A DNA stretch of 64,000 nt from Cervus elaphus (Eukaryota > Chordata > Mammalia > Artiodactyla > Cervidae): positions 98,070,015 to 98,134,014 of the forward strand of contig NC_057823.1 of assembly GCF_910594005.1 (NCBI RefSeq), written 5' to 3'. How positions within the stretch are numbered: position 1 is the first letter of the stretch; each line of letters opens with the position of its first letter. Below the pieces are notes generated by a model. That model saw nothing but the letters and a program-made list of their open reading frames with translations. It was not told where the DNA came from and made no database searches. Made by a program: the position numbers and the translations under genes. This document shows, piece after piece, positions 22,912-34,965 of the stretch.

Positions 22912-24689
22912 AGCATCACTTAAATTCATGTTAAGCTGAATTCTATTCTACCATTTTTTCACGGTCTGAAAACCCAGTGTGTATAAGTCAGATTGTTAAT
23001 CAAAACTTCTAATAGATTATGACCCCATAAAAACAAACAATAATAGCAAATTCATGTTTTCTTCTTTTGTTCAATTTTTGTGGTCAACCTGGTATATCAT
23101 GAAGAAGAAATAGTAGCATATAATTTATATATGATGCTTGTTTTAATTGTAATTTTTATTTAATCTTTTTATTAAGTGGCATGTACTTATCAACTGCTGC
23201 TTGTGGTTTTCCAGGTTACAAATAAATTTCTGACCTAAACATTTAACAAGAAAGCATGAAACAGTTAAAGTATATCGATTATTGCATGGTTCCTCCCTCT
23301 CTTGGTTTCCCTTGGCTTCTTTACTCTCTTATCTGGACTGCCCTGGCTCATTGTGTGTTATGGACTGAAAAGTAGAGGTAGATTAATGATTTGTGAATTT
23401 TGAAGACCCAGAGAAAGAACTTAAAACCTTGTTTGTGAAGTATGATGTAATACAGCATGGCCAAGGTTAGAAATTCCCAGATCCGTACGAGAGCAATGAG
23501 TTCATCGTTAAAATATAAGGAATTGAACATTTCTGTGGATATTAGCTTTTGATATCTCGCAGGCTCAGATTTCTCTGAAATGTTCCAATCTTTCTCCTCG
23601 GCTCCTGTCCTGTTTCAAGGTTTCATGCAGTAAGCCACTCAAGAGGCCTGAATTTATATTTTAGCCTTATCAGTTGCTAGTTACATGGCTTTTGAATGTA
23701 TTAACCTTTCAAGCCTTTGTTTCCTCATTACTTTCATAGAATTAGTAACTATTCTAATTGTTCCCTCCTCTATGAAATGTAGTGGGGATTATATGTTTTA
23801 ATACAGGTGATATTTGAAACTTGGATGCTGCCATATTTTAGGTGTTTAATAAGTCCTTATATTGAAAAGAATATTTACTCATGGTTCATCTAGCCCCTTA
23901 TCCCATCGATCAAGCTTCTTGGTAGAATCTACATCGTAGTCAGGTAGTATATTAGGCATGAGAGAGAGAGAGATCTGGGCTGGGCCCTGGTCCCATCCCT
24001 GGTGAAGCTGGTGATTAATAGAGGAGATGAGTGTGCAAGCAACCTGATATAATACAGTGGGCCAGGTGCTGAGAGATCCATATGAAATCGAATATGGCCC
24101 CAGGAAGAAGGAAATGTCAGCTGAAATATAAACAAACAATTCAGAAAACTCTCTCGGAAAGATGGTTCTTGAGTCTAGACCATCGACAAGAAATAAATCA
24201 GGTAAACAAGGGGTTGGAGTATCCTGGTCATTCTTGACAAATAACAAGCTGGCAAATGCCACTGATACTTAAAATTTCATTAAGTTTGGAGAATGCTCAA
24301 CGTTTTCCCCAATGGCGAAAAGAGATCTCTATTGAATAGGTATAACTTTAAAAAAAATGGACAGTTAGTGTTATTTCCATTATTTAATAAGATTGAATTA
24401 AACTGCAAAGAAAATCAGTTTCTCTCAGATTTATAACCTGGGCCAACTCTTAGCTGGTATGAGAGTGTTTATTTCTTCTGCCTATGAAGAAGTCCACTAA
24501 GATAATACAAACTCCTGTAATTATCTTGTTTTATGTAAGTAAAAATGTGTAATACTTGTCAGTCTGAGTGGACACTGTGTTCCAGTAAGCAAATATTTAC
24601 TGAATATACTCTATTTTGGCCATGACAATCAAAGACCTGTTATCATAAGGCATGGTTTCTATCTCTGATCATAAACTTTACAAAATAAA
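22912..24689. other. Unassigned DNA with a MIR and an old repeat relic
   Basis: Contains a MIR (23641-23860). 23930-24200 vaguely resembles an old mammalian interspersed repeat (tataatacagtgggccaggtgctgag). The 127-residue antisense frame at 23879-24262 crosses that relic and is not supported as a gene. Short (GA)n at about 23962-23973. Confidence 0.4.
23641..23860 (+). mobile_element. MIR SINE relic
   Basis: Landmarks in MIR order: cagttgctagttacatggct, then 'ttaacctttcaagcctttgtttcctc', then gtggggattatatg and a taggtgtttaataagt-like L2-type end. Diverged. Confidence 0.65.
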
Positions 24690-24699
24690 TGATTTTCTT

Positions 24700-24870
24700 T
24701 CTTTTTTTTTTTTCAGTTCTGCCAGTTTATTGCTACCAACCCATCTCCCTCCACCCTCATGCACACCTGCTCAGTCATGTGACCCCATGGACTGTAGCCC
24801 GCCAGGCTCCTCTGTCCATGGACTTTTCCAGGCAAGAATACTGGAGTGGGTTGCCATTTCCTTCTCCAAG
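24700..24870 (-). mobile_element. Bov-A SINE, antisense, with target duplication
   Basis: A T-run (antisense tail) at 24700-24713 leads into about 50 bp of unrelated sequence and then the antisense A unit (24770-24868). The direct repeat TGATTTTCTT at 24690-24699 and 24871-24880 brackets the whole unit, so the tail, the non-SINE spacer and the A unit were probably inserted together. Confidence 0.85.
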
Positions 24871-25089
24871 TGATTTTCTTATCATGGAGTTTTCACAAAG
24901 GAATTTATATAAATCTTACTTTTAAAAAATGTTGTCCTATATTCTACAAAAAGGTGACAGGTCCAGTAAATGTATTAATTGCTTATGAATTGATAAGTAC
25001 TTTGCTATGCCTCTTTCAAGTGGCAAAGGGATACCTCCTACTTATAATTTTACTCATTGTGATTAAATAAACACAAAGCAGGAATTATC

Positions 25090-25556
25090 AATAAAGGTCT
25101 AGTCAAAGCTATGGTTTTTCCAGTAGTCATGTATGGATGTGAGAGATGGACTGTGTGAAAGCTGAGCACTGAAGAATTGATGCTTTTGAACTGTGGTTGG
25201 AGAAGACTCTTGAGAGTCCCTTGGACTGCAAGGAGATCCAACCAGTCCACCCTAAATTAAATCAGTGCTGAATATTCTTTGGAAGGACTGATGCTGAAGC
25301 TGAAACTCCAATACTTTGGCTACCTGATGTGAAGAAAGACTCATTGGAAAATACCCTGAAGCTGGGAAAGATTGAAGGCAGGAGAAGAAGGGGATGACAG
25401 AGGATGAGATGGTTGGATGGCATCACTGACTCAATGGACATGAGTTTGAGTAAACTCCAGGAGTTGATGGATGGGGAGGCCTGGCGTGCTGCAGTCCATG
25501 GAGTCGCAAAGAGTCGGACACGACTGAGTGACTGAACTGAACTGAACTGAACTGAG
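25090..25556 (+). mobile_element. BovB 3' fragment, sense
   Basis: Contains the ORF2 C-terminal region and 3' end: gtcaaagctatggtttttcc at about 25102, ttggactgcaaggagatcca near 25220, and terminates in repeated ctgaa units (25532-25553). Frame breaks are visible in ORF2. A 6-bp flanking match (AGGAAT) is too short to prove a duplication. Confidence 0.95.
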
Positions 25557-26702
25557 GAATATTTAATTGCATTTTATTGCTGTGTATCTGTGGGCTTTGA
25601 GGATTTTATACCTTCATCTTTTATTCCCTTTTTACTTGATGGACTTTAGCTTCTTTATGTGATATTTAAGATAAGAAACTTGAGATTGCCCAGGGAGTTT
25701 CAGAAAAGAGAGGACTATGGTTTGTGACATTGGAAAAAATCATATTTCCTACTTTGCTCTAGCAACTTACTAATGATACATAGTATTTTGATAGTAAAGA
25801 TTTGTTCAAGCTGCATTTTTTTTTTCAAGCTGCATTTAAGTTTAAAATATCTTCTTCCATAGTGGTAGTGGGTTTTTTTTTTTTTCCAAATATATTTGGA
25901 GGTCAGTCCTTATGGAAGTAAATTCTATATCTCCAGGGGTCATATAAGAAGGGGAGAGTAAAGGGGAAAAAATAGTCTCATTAATGGAATTAATTAAGCT
26001 TAGAATAAAAGGCTGATTGAAATACTTTTCTTTAAACCAGATATTTGTGTTCTGAAGTTTCTGCACTTATGAGTTTATATAAATTAATCACATATTCATG
26101 AAATTTCTTTGAGGTAAATTTTATTTCACTATCTCTGATAACTTTGTCAATATGTTGAAACAAAGGTAATTAAAAAAAAACTCATTTAAGAGGACTATTT
26201 CTTTCATTTCAGTTTTCCTATTCTACTTTACTAACATTTAAATGTATAAAGTTAAAATACTCCAGATGATTTCAAGTTACTTAAAGACAATTTATGTTCT
26301 TTCTTCCATTAAAAACTGTGTCTCTGTATGTGTGAGATAAATGTTTTATCTCACTAATCAATTTTTAGTAATACAAAATTTAAATACTTTCTCTTAAAAA
26401 TATACATGAAATTTTTTCTTAAAAATATACAACAAAAATTCAAATTCTAGGTGTTGTTAACAATTTATAAGTGAATAATCTAGTGTGTAATACTAAGGAC
26501 CATTAACTAAGATTCTAGATGTACTGTACTGATACTGATTCCCTGAATAAAGCAATAAAGCAAATATAATAATTCAACTTTTAAATTTTCTTATTACTCT
26601 GTGAAATAAGTTTTAACCTGCACACATCAAGATACCTTATATAGAGCAACTGTATAGATTCTTTTAAGTAAAACATAGTCTGAGCCAAACTTGAATTATT
26701 GT
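25557..26702. other. Unassigned AT-rich DNA
   Basis: Several T- and A-runs; nothing recognised as gene or named repeat. Confidence 0.45.
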
Positions 26703-26846
26703 CCTAGCACCAGCAACATCAGCATTTCCTGAGAGTGTGTTAGAAACGAGAAACCACAGGCAGCACACCTTAACCGCTTAAATTCTGCTTTTTAACAAGA
26801 TCCCCGGGTGACTCACTGTACCTAAAGTTGGAGAAGCACCGCTCTA
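26703..26846 (-). mobile_element. MER5A-type hAT-Charlie MITE relic, antisense
   Basis: Antisense MER5A pattern: accagcaacatcagcatttc near 26709, 'gtgtgttagaaacgagaa', 'ttctgctttttaacaagatcc' near 26781, and 'cctaaagttggagaagcaccgct' at the end. Opposite orientation to the copy at 9690. Confidence 0.72.
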
Positions 26847-27442
26847 ACTGCACTTCTCTTAGTGAAAAGAGAGTATGAAGCATAGAGGTTAAATTTTCCT
26901 GATGGAATGCAAAGTCCTTTTACCAGTCTTTTGCTGATGCACAAACATTTCAAAGAATGTTCAGAGAAATCCTTTGGTGCTTGAAACAGTTTGTAAAATC
27001 TACACTCATATATTGAGAGAGAAAACCATTTCCTTTGTTTTTTTTTTTTCCACTCTTCTCTTCCTGTATTTTCTTCTTTTCCATCACTCCCCTTCCAACA
27101 GTACATAGATCCTATGTTCACTGCCTTAAGAGAGCAATGTGATATGATATAAAAGCAGAAATTGTTGGGACTGACTGTGGTTTTCCAAAGGCTGAGTCCT
27201 TAAATCAGAAACCTCAAAATTAGGATCTGCAGACTAAAAGCACACCAGACTTGTGTTTTATATTTTCTGGTAAAATGTTTGGTGATTTTAGTTTTTAATT
27301 AGAAAGTATGTGGGCAGAGGAATTCCCCTGTGCCTGCTTCCATTGCCACGGAAATAGGGCTGGGGGCTCCTTCAAAGGCCAATTTAAACTTCCCCATGAA
27401 ACCTGCTGGAAACCAAAATAAAAATTCAAATTCAGCTAGCAA
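26847..27442. other. Unassigned DNA
   Basis: No gene or named repeat. The 99-residue antisense frame at 26822-27121 overlaps the MER5A copy and is not supported. Confidence 0.4.
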
Positions 27443-27462
27443 ATATATATATATATATATAT
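27443..27462. repeat. (AT)10 microsatellite
   Basis: Uninterrupted AT dinucleotides; likely polymorphic in length. Confidence 0.95.
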
Positions 27463-27544
27463 CTCAATCAATAGCCAACAGTGACTACATCTAGGCACGG
27501 ATCTGAGTAGGCTCACGGAGGGTGTTAGCCAGGAAGAAGCGTAC

Positions 27545-27760
27545 TCCAGGGAGAGAAGAGCCATTTCAGAGCCAGTGGACACCTTTGCCAGGCAGCCTGC
27601 CTGCTCGCTGCGCGCCCAGCAGGCCTGTGTGATTGGAACAGAGTGAGCCAACAGGTGACTAAAAGAAGCTGAGGCCAGAGAGGTGACAGGGACCTTCCTT
27701 GCTTTAGGGCCTCGAAGGCCACTGGAAGGCCTTGAAGGCTGTGGCCTTCAGCCCTGAACG
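27545..27760 (+). mobile_element. Old mammalian interspersed repeat relic, family not named
   Basis: The phrases 'gtgtgattggaacagagtgagc' (from about 27627) and 'gggcctcgaaggccactggaagg' (about 27706) match a repeat common in mammals. Related phrases occur at 15280-15480, 29430-29960 and 34385-34965. I recognise the repeat but cannot name the family with certainty. Confidence 0.45.
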
Positions 27761-29181
27761 AAGCAGGAGCCATGTGCAGGCTGACTCTTTTCTTGGTTCT
27801 ACATCATGCTTGCTCTTTGCACCTTTCAATTGTTAGCTCTGATTTCATCGCCAGAGAAAGACTTCCCCCAACACCCAATGCGATTGCCTTTCCAACCTGA
27901 TCTCTATCCATTTACCTTGATTTGAATTTTTAATGTTTCCTGCCAACTGAAGTTGCGTGATGTAAATGTTTCCTTTTTCTCGGCCTCTTTTGTCTAAGGA
28001 TTTCATTCATTAGAATGGAAAAGCTATCGAGACAAGGCTTTTGTCTTGCTCATCTCTGAATCCCCCAAGCCTAGAGCAGTATCCAGCATATAGGAGCCAT
28101 CCAATACATATTTGCTAAATGAACTGACATATTTAAGTGGTAAATGATCAGTGTATATGCATGTTTTATTCAGGAAGTGCTCAGAACCAGCCTTGGAAGA
28201 GTAAGAAAATTGATCCCATGCAAGTTTGGAATTTGTGTATGAAAGAATGAAGGATGTTTTAAGGAGGTTTATAGGAACAGAACTCTCTGTATGAAGTATT
28301 GGACTGATGGTTTTGAGGAAGTTAAAGCACTGTCTGTGGAAACACGGCTGGTGGAGGAAATCAAGGAGACCAGTGGCAGTGTTTCAAGAGTGAAAAAATA
28401 AATCAGAGGAAGTCCAGTTAGTAGGTAGATGCAGACCTTGGGCTTGCATAGCTGACGATACAAATACTGGAGATGAAGATTTCAAAAGTCCAAGAGGTGC
28501 TGGGTGTCGGGTGTCATATGAATCATTTAAGTGATGGTGAGTTTCCCAGAAAGCAGTGACAGAGAGGATGACAATAAGTCAGTGTCTAAATCTGTATGAA
28601 TGGTCATATTTAAGGCTATTAGTGCATTGCCTTAATTTATACCTTCCACATTATTCTCTTGTTAGCCATAATGGTTCCCCCTGCCTTGTAACTTTCTCTT
28701 GTTCCAATGTGCCCATCATACCCCAGAGAATTTTACCTTTCTAAAATGCAACTATGATATACCGTCAACCATGCTGACTCCTTTAATGACTTTTCATATC
28801 TGAAACAGTTTTTAATTCTTTATGTTTCAAAGAACTTCTTGATGTGGCCTTTACTTTCTTTTTCAGTGTAATCTCCTATGATTTCATCCACGACATTTTA
28901 GATGCAAATAATAATGGTCTGCTGTTAAACACTTTATTGTATGCAGAGTTAACATCTCTATCCTCTGCTCCACTTTTATTTCTCATTTTTTTCCATTTAT
29001 TTTATTTATCATAATGTCAAATTTTGTCTTCTTCCTCTGTAAGACAGTAAATATCTCTTCGCTGAATCAGTGAGTGAATAAATGAGTACCTAAATCAATA
29101 ATCTTGTTCAGTTAACAGGAATCGTTAAAGATAATTTTTTAAATTTAATTTTGGCTCAGAGACAATTAGGCTTCTAGGTGT
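27761..29181. other. Unassigned DNA with an L2 3' end
   Basis: Holds the L2 piece at 28030-28130. 28150-28560 is possibly part of the same old mammalian repeat family as 27545-27760. No coding support. Confidence 0.4.
28030..28130 (+). mobile_element. L2-type LINE 3' end relic
   Basis: Typical L2 terminal sentence: 'ttttgtcttgctcatctctgaatccc' from about 28039, 'cctagagcagtatccagcat', and 'caatacatatttgctaaatgaac'. Confidence 0.72.
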
Positions 29182-29396
29182 GCAGTGCTGTGCTGAGTTG
29201 CTCAGTCGTGTCCATCTCTGTGACCCCATGGACTGTAGCCTGCCAGGCTCCTCTGTCTGTGGGGATTCTCCAGGCGAGAATACTGGAGTGGCTTGCCATT
29301 CCCTCCTTGAGGGGAATCTTCCCAGCCCAGGGATCAAAACCAGATCTCCCGCATTGTAGGCGGTTTATTTACTGACTGAGCCCCTAGGGAAGCCCA
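29182..29396 (-). mobile_element. Bov-tA SINE, antisense
   Basis: Antisense A unit (ctgtgaccccatggactgta near 29218) followed by the antisense tRNA head (gggatcaaaaccagatctcc near 29330, tttactgactgagccc at about 29368). The head has a degraded B-box. Confidence 0.94.
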
Positions 29397-29429
29397 TTTA
29401 ATACATAGTTGGTGTTTAAAGCAACAAGA

Positions 29430-29960
29430 CCATCAAGGGAGCCCCAGGCCCTCTTGGGAGATTCTAATGAGTCAAAGAAATGCAGAAGAGACTGAGAACG
29501 GGCCAGAGAAGTAGGAAGAACCAGGCAAATGTGTCTGCTAAAATCCTAGCAAACAAAAGACACTCTCTAGTGGAAATTAAACATCTGTGTGAAAGGCTGC
29601 TGAAAGATCAGGTAAATGATCTTTGAAGTCTGACTCAAAATGACTCAAAGGTCACTGGAGACTTAAAAAATCTGACTGGAATGGGTTCAGGAAAAAAAAA
29701 AGTGGAAGTGAAACAAGTCAGCTGTGAATATAGACTTTTCAAGGAGTTTGCTGTAAAATAAGAAATGCGGTGTTTCCGTTGGCTCCAGTTGGGACAGACG
29801 GCATCCATAAGAGGAAGGGAAGATACGTGGACACAGGTGTGGTGGTGGCATCTTTTCGAAATGCTTTTCTGATTGTTTTTATTTTCCCAGTGTGGACAAG
29901 GGAGCAAGGCCAGAGGGAGGAGGTATCAGAAATGTGAGGGGAGAGATGAACCCATGAAAT
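29430..29960 (+). mobile_element. Old mammalian interspersed repeat relic, family not named
   Basis: A 500-bp run of phrases known from a mammalian-wide repeat: 'agagactgagaacgggccagagaagtagg', 'aggctgctgaaagatcaggtaaatgat', 'agacttttcaaggagtttgctgt'. Likely a LINE 3' region but not named here. The 90-residue antisense frame inside it is chance. Confidence 0.5.
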
Positions 29961-30729
29961 AATCATTTGAGATGAATGTAAAAGAAAGGGGCAGGAAGCA
30001 ACCAACTAAGGTTACGGGGATGGTTCGTCTGAGACTGGTGATCACTTCCACTTTAAAGAAAAATCCACTCTGTTGTCTGTTCTGTTCTTTGGCTGAATAG
30101 CCTCTCAAAGTAGTTTTTCTTCTGAGTCCTAGCTTCCGTGACCTTAAGGCAGAGAGGGAATCAGATCTACATTAAAATATACACGGCAGTAAGAGTAGCA
30201 ACCTACACAGAAATGTGTCCTTCAGGGAGCATTCAGTATTTCTCTTCATATACATATAGGGTATGTGTGCACACATATATGTTCAGTTTCATATACATAT
30301 AGGACCTAAATGGTTCCCACCTTGGCCTCTATGCTCCTTTTATGGATCTTGTGTTACTTCTGTTCCTAAGTCTTATTTTAACCCTTCCCTGCTGTAAATT
30401 TTCAGGATCTCTTCTCTCTTTTTCTATTCTTGTTTTGTATGGACCCGGCCACTTCCAATTTCTGGAACCATTTTCTTTGTCAAAAACCTATAATTTCTTC
30501 CAGATCTTTCTCTGCATTGACCCAGTGTCCAGTTGAAATCTTTATATGACATATGTGTATAGCACTGATGCATCGAAATGGCAGTCAAGACTTTTGCCAT
30601 TATTTCAGCTGAGCCATTATTTCTCTGAAAAAAAAATCTAATGAGATCATCTTACAACAAACATTTATTTGGCAGACCGTTTTGTAGAAATAGACGCTAA
30701 AAATCAAACTGCTTCTTCTTTAAACAATA
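29961..30729. other. Unassigned DNA
   Basis: A 14-bp direct repeat catatacatatagg occurs near 30248 and 30290. Nothing else recognised. Confidence 0.4.
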
Positions 30730-30945
30730 GACAGGTGGCGATAGTGGTAAAGAAACCGCCTGCCAATGCAGGAGATGTCAGAAACGTGGATTCAATCCCT
30801 GAATCAGAAAGATCCCCTGGAAGATGGCATGGCAACCCACTCCAGTATTCTTGCCTGGAGAATCCCAAGGACAGAGGAGCCTGGCAGGCCACGGTCCGTA
30901 GGATCGAAAAGAGTCAGACACGACTGAAGCGATTTAACACACATG
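30730..30945 (+). mobile_element. Bov-tA SINE
   Basis: tRNA-derived head from about 30732 with a mutated B-box (gattcaatccc near 30790). A unit with cctggagaatcccaaggaca near 30855 and agtcagacacgactgaagcg near 30914. Confidence 0.94.
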
Positions 30946-31817
30946 GAGAAAATAGATATCCAGCTTTAAGTTTGCTGTTGATAGGAGCTTTGTTGCTTCA
31001 TACTGTCTAGAACAGTAGTATTTTGGACATTTTGGGGGATATAATGTAATGATATGTAAATATAAGCCATTGCCACAAAGTGTGCAAATGTCTTTGTGTT
31101 TGCTTGTTGTTTTCAAGCAAGAGCAGTGTACTAGATGGTGTGTGCCACACCAACATCTTTTCCACTGGGAGACCCTCTTTATTTCCTGCTTCAGGGTGGT
31201 TTTTTCATCTATCAAACACAGTTCTTTCACCCTCTACAGATACAAGGAGAGGCTCTAGCCCCAGCTAAGCCATCCCGAGGCAGCAAGCTAATGGGATGGT
31301 CTGAATGTCTGCCACTGCATTTGGTCTGATTCCTGCTTCCTATGGCCTGGTGGTTCAGCTCTTTTGTGATGCCATGAATTAGTCTGTATTCTTAAACATG
31401 TTTTCCTTCAATTCCTCTGGTTTTTAAATGTTCCTACCCCTGGAAAATAAATGGTGGCCTGGATATTTGAAGAAAGCTTGCTGGTGGGGGACGTGGGGGA
31501 GGCCAGGCATGGGAATGGAGGAGTGGTTGTCCAGGACACAGAAGCTCACATGTAAGTTTGCTGAAGGCTCTTCCAAGCCACTGTGAGCCTTGATGTCTGC
31601 CTGCTGGAGCCTAATACGTGGAACCAATGTGATATCTTTGCTTACATGCTTGTTAGACGTGTACACAGGAATACTTCTTTTTTCCTTACAAGGAACTAGG
31701 CTTTCTATATTACAGAAGATGAGTTGCCACACTGAGGGGACATTTTTACCCAATATCTATAATTAGCCACCATGAGTTTAATATAAATATTGAATAAAGA
31801 AAACTATTCCAAGACAA
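30946..31817. other. Unassigned DNA
   Basis: No gene or named repeat. The 109-residue antisense frame at 31424-31753 is the longest here. It shows no domain I know and no exon context, so I leave it uncalled. Confidence 0.4.
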
Positions 31818-31990
31818 GGGCTTCAGGAGACACAGGTTTGATTCCTGGGTGGAGAAGATCCCCTGGAGAAGGAAATGGTAACCCACTCCAGTACTCTCGC
31901 CTGGGAAATCCCATGGACAGAGGAGCCTGGCAGGCTACAGTCCATGGGATTGGAAGAGAGCAGACACGACTGAGCAACTAAACAACAACT
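31818..31990 (+). mobile_element. Bov-tA SINE, 5'-truncated
   Basis: Begins inside the tRNA-derived head (aggagacacaggtttgattcc at about 31827). The A unit is complete, ending in actgagcaactaaacaacaac. Confidence 0.92.
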
Positions 31991-34384
31991 CCTAGATTAA
32001 AAACTTTACAGTTCACCAGGTGCCATCTAAATCCTTGCTGGCTTTGTCGCCAATATATTTCAAGTGAGAATTTGGAAATCAACATCTTGAAGAAGAAAAA
32101 CTAGTCTAATGTTTCCCAACTCTTTCATGGTTCACCTCTATCGTAGACACTCTTGTTTTTTTCTTGTAGAAAAATCAGTTAAGTGTAAACTGTTTCTGTG
32201 GCTTTTACCATCAGCTTTTGACTGCAAAAGGCAGGAATTGCTTATAGGTCATGCTGTATAATCTCAATATTGATCCCTACCTCTTAAGGCTTTTTCAGAG
32301 CTTTTGTTAAAGCACTTGCACTAGAATTGAAATGGTCAGAAATTGCTTTCTGAGAGCAAACATCTGAGATCAAATTAAAAAGAAAAAAACACAAGACTAC
32401 GATCTTACCACTCTCCTTTTTCACTTTTACTAGCTCAATGTATTATAATTTTAGATGTTTTCTTGTCTCAGTAAATAATAAGGTAAGCATCTTTTCAGAT
32501 GTTGCTTCTGTGAGCATGGGAATAAATTGGAAAGAGAAGGGAAACTGTGTATAATCTGCTGTTGGGGACTAGAATCTCAGGTTTGACTGGTCTAGATGTG
32601 ACCTGATTCCTGTGAGCTGAGTACTGACACAGGAAACTTCAAAAAAGCAGCTACACAGCATGATTCTTAAATTTGGCATCCTTTGGCCAAGATATGTGAG
32701 CTCTTTTGACGCCCATTGCTTTCTCTCTCCATTAACATCTACCAGGCCAAAAGAATTGTAAACCTGTCCCTAATATTTTTTCAAAACCCCTTTCCAAAAA
32801 GGTGACGCTCAAGACCTGGAACCCAGCAAGGCAGACATCTAAGAGCCACATGGGGGCTGTGAGCCTGGCAGGTGAAATCTAGGACAGGGAGTCTAGGGTA
32901 GTTCAGAAGAAAGCATCAGAAGCTGAGATCAGATTGAAGTCCCAGTGAACAGTGCAACTGATGGCTCTTTCCATATTCACAGACACTGGTATAAATTCCA
33001 AGATGAGGTACTGAAATCTGGGGACACAATGACACAACAAATTTATAGGATATCAGAGGCAGAGAATGGGTGGATCCACTGAAGCCTAGGAACTGAGATA
33101 GGTGATTTTCACAGGGAGCGGTACATCTGCCTTTGGTTGAGGATGGAGCTGATAAGGACCAGTTTCCACAGTCCTCTCCGAAAAGTTTAGGGCTTCATAG
33201 TTTTAACTGTTAGATCATAATATATATTTCTAGTGCCAGCAGTTAGACTCCCGTTACCATTGATTCCTCCTGCCAAACCCTTCCTAGAGAACCAGGTACT
33301 GCATCTGATCCTGACGTGTTATTATGTGGCAGTGATACTAGGTGTTCTGAACCTTCCTTGCAACATAACGCACTTCCAATGCAGAACACTCGGGTAGGTC
33401 TCTCAGAAACAGAGCCGAAGTTAAGTTCTCAGTGGCCAGGGCATAGTGGAAAGGAATAAGATATGCACACCCAGGTGGAGTCACGTGGATAACGGCAGTT
33501 AGAAACACAAACTGATCAGACTGATGATTTCCACCAGCTAGACTGAGTGATGCATGTATATCAGAAAGGGAGTTATGCAGTGTCTTTCATTCATGTGCTC
33601 TCTGCCTGGACTCAATACGTATTTGGATCTTCATTCTTCCCAGCAGTAGTCTGTGAAGTCATTCTGTGTGGTATGTTTCTGATTTTTAGGACATTGGTCA
33701 TAGCGTTGGGTGAGATAGGTGGGGAAAGCCGGTGGTGAAAGCAGGTCATGAGAATGCAAACCATAGTTTCTCTTAGAAAAAAAAAAAAACTCACAACGCT
33801 GTGAGTGGGTATATGCAGCAGTAATTCTGTCATGGTATTGCACGAAGAAAAGCCATGCTGTTAATCAAACACAGATATAGACCATCTGTTAGGAACTATT
33901 TCTTGAGAAAGGGGTCTTCAAGGCATATTTTGCACCTCATTTTTCTTTTTTTTTTTTGGAAAAGAAACTCAACAATAATATTGAAATATGCAGGACCTAC
34001 CAATTTCAGGTACTTTAATGGAAATACTTGGATAGAGTGGATCTAGCAACAACTCCTCCAAATTTTAAACAAATGGAAGCTTTATCCCAGAAAGAGAATA
34101 TAAATATATAGGTATACATATTTCCAATAATCTATTGATTATTTCAATATTCAATATTTCAATAATCTATTGAAAATATTTTGTTACCAACTCTCAAAGT
34201 TTACAGCACAAACTAATGTACTAACATACTAATCCTTTCCTCAGTGAGGACATGGTGAGAAACTTTAGCCCTTATGACTAAGCTGTTTTGTCTGCTCTTT
34301 CCTCTAGTCTTTAATAACTTCTGATGTGACTTTTGGTTTCATCTCAGCTAGTTTGATAGGGAAGGATCAGTTTTAACAGAAGAT
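31991..34384. other. 2.4 kb of unassigned unique DNA
   Basis: No ruminant SINE, BovB or gene. A- and T-runs at 33777-33790 and 33946-33957. This is one of the repeat-poor parts of the window. Confidence 0.45.
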
Positions 34385-34965
34385 GGAATTTATCAACCTA
34401 GTAGGTATTGGCACTGGGCCAAGTACTGGAAGCATAAATGAAGGGAACGAAAGAACCGCAGTCTCTGTGTTCTTAGAGTTTAAAATTTAATTTGGAAGAA
34501 GAGACATCATTCAACTCATCTTTTAAACAAATATAAAATTGCCATTGTGAATAAATGTGAAAAAGAGGCATGAAAAAGGCCGACTTGGCCCAGGTTAGGA
34601 AGTTAGCGGAAGGCGTCCCTGAAGAAATGATCTGGTTCATTGGGGTATGGAAGAGGGTCACTGGAGGAGAATAATATTACAAGCAGTGGGGAAATGATCT
34701 GAGAAGGAATGAAAAAAAAACTGAGGTGGCTGAAGTGGAGTCAGCACAGGGAAACGTGGTGTGAAATGAGGGTGGGAATCACGGTGGTGGGTCAGGACAA
34801 AACAATTCTGGACCTTAGAGGATGTTGCCTTTATTCTAAGAGTATTGAGTGTCCACCAGAAGAATTCAAAAGCAGAAAGAAACATCTGAAATGATCAGAT
34901 GTTTCTTTGGAGATGATTTCTCTAGGGTTAGGGTGGAGAACTGATTGGAAGTGGAGACCAAGCTT
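34385..34965 (+). mobile_element. Old mammalian interspersed repeat relic, family not named
   Basis: Ordered phrases of a repeat common across mammals: 'cactgggccaagtactggaagcataaatgaa', 'ggaaggcgtccctgaagaaatgat' and 'ttgcctttattctaagagtattgagtg'. The end contains a perfect hairpin (34876-34908), which replaces the usual 'agtgacatgatctgat' part and is probably a local event. Confidence 0.5.
34876..34908. repeat. Perfect inverted repeat, 14-bp arms and 5-bp loop
   Basis: Left arm AAAGAAACATCTGA (34876-34889), loop aatga, right arm TCAGATGTTTCTTT (34895-34908). The arms match without a mismatch. It lies in an old repeat relic rather than next to a gene, so a terminator or regulatory role is not suggested. 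Confidence 0.97.

Noticed and set aside
23879..24262. 127-residue antisense frame
   Set aside because: No family resemblance, crosses an old repeat-like relic; length within what chance allows in 64 kb.
31424..31753. 109-residue antisense frame
   Set aside because: No domain, splice or codon evidence; might be chance.
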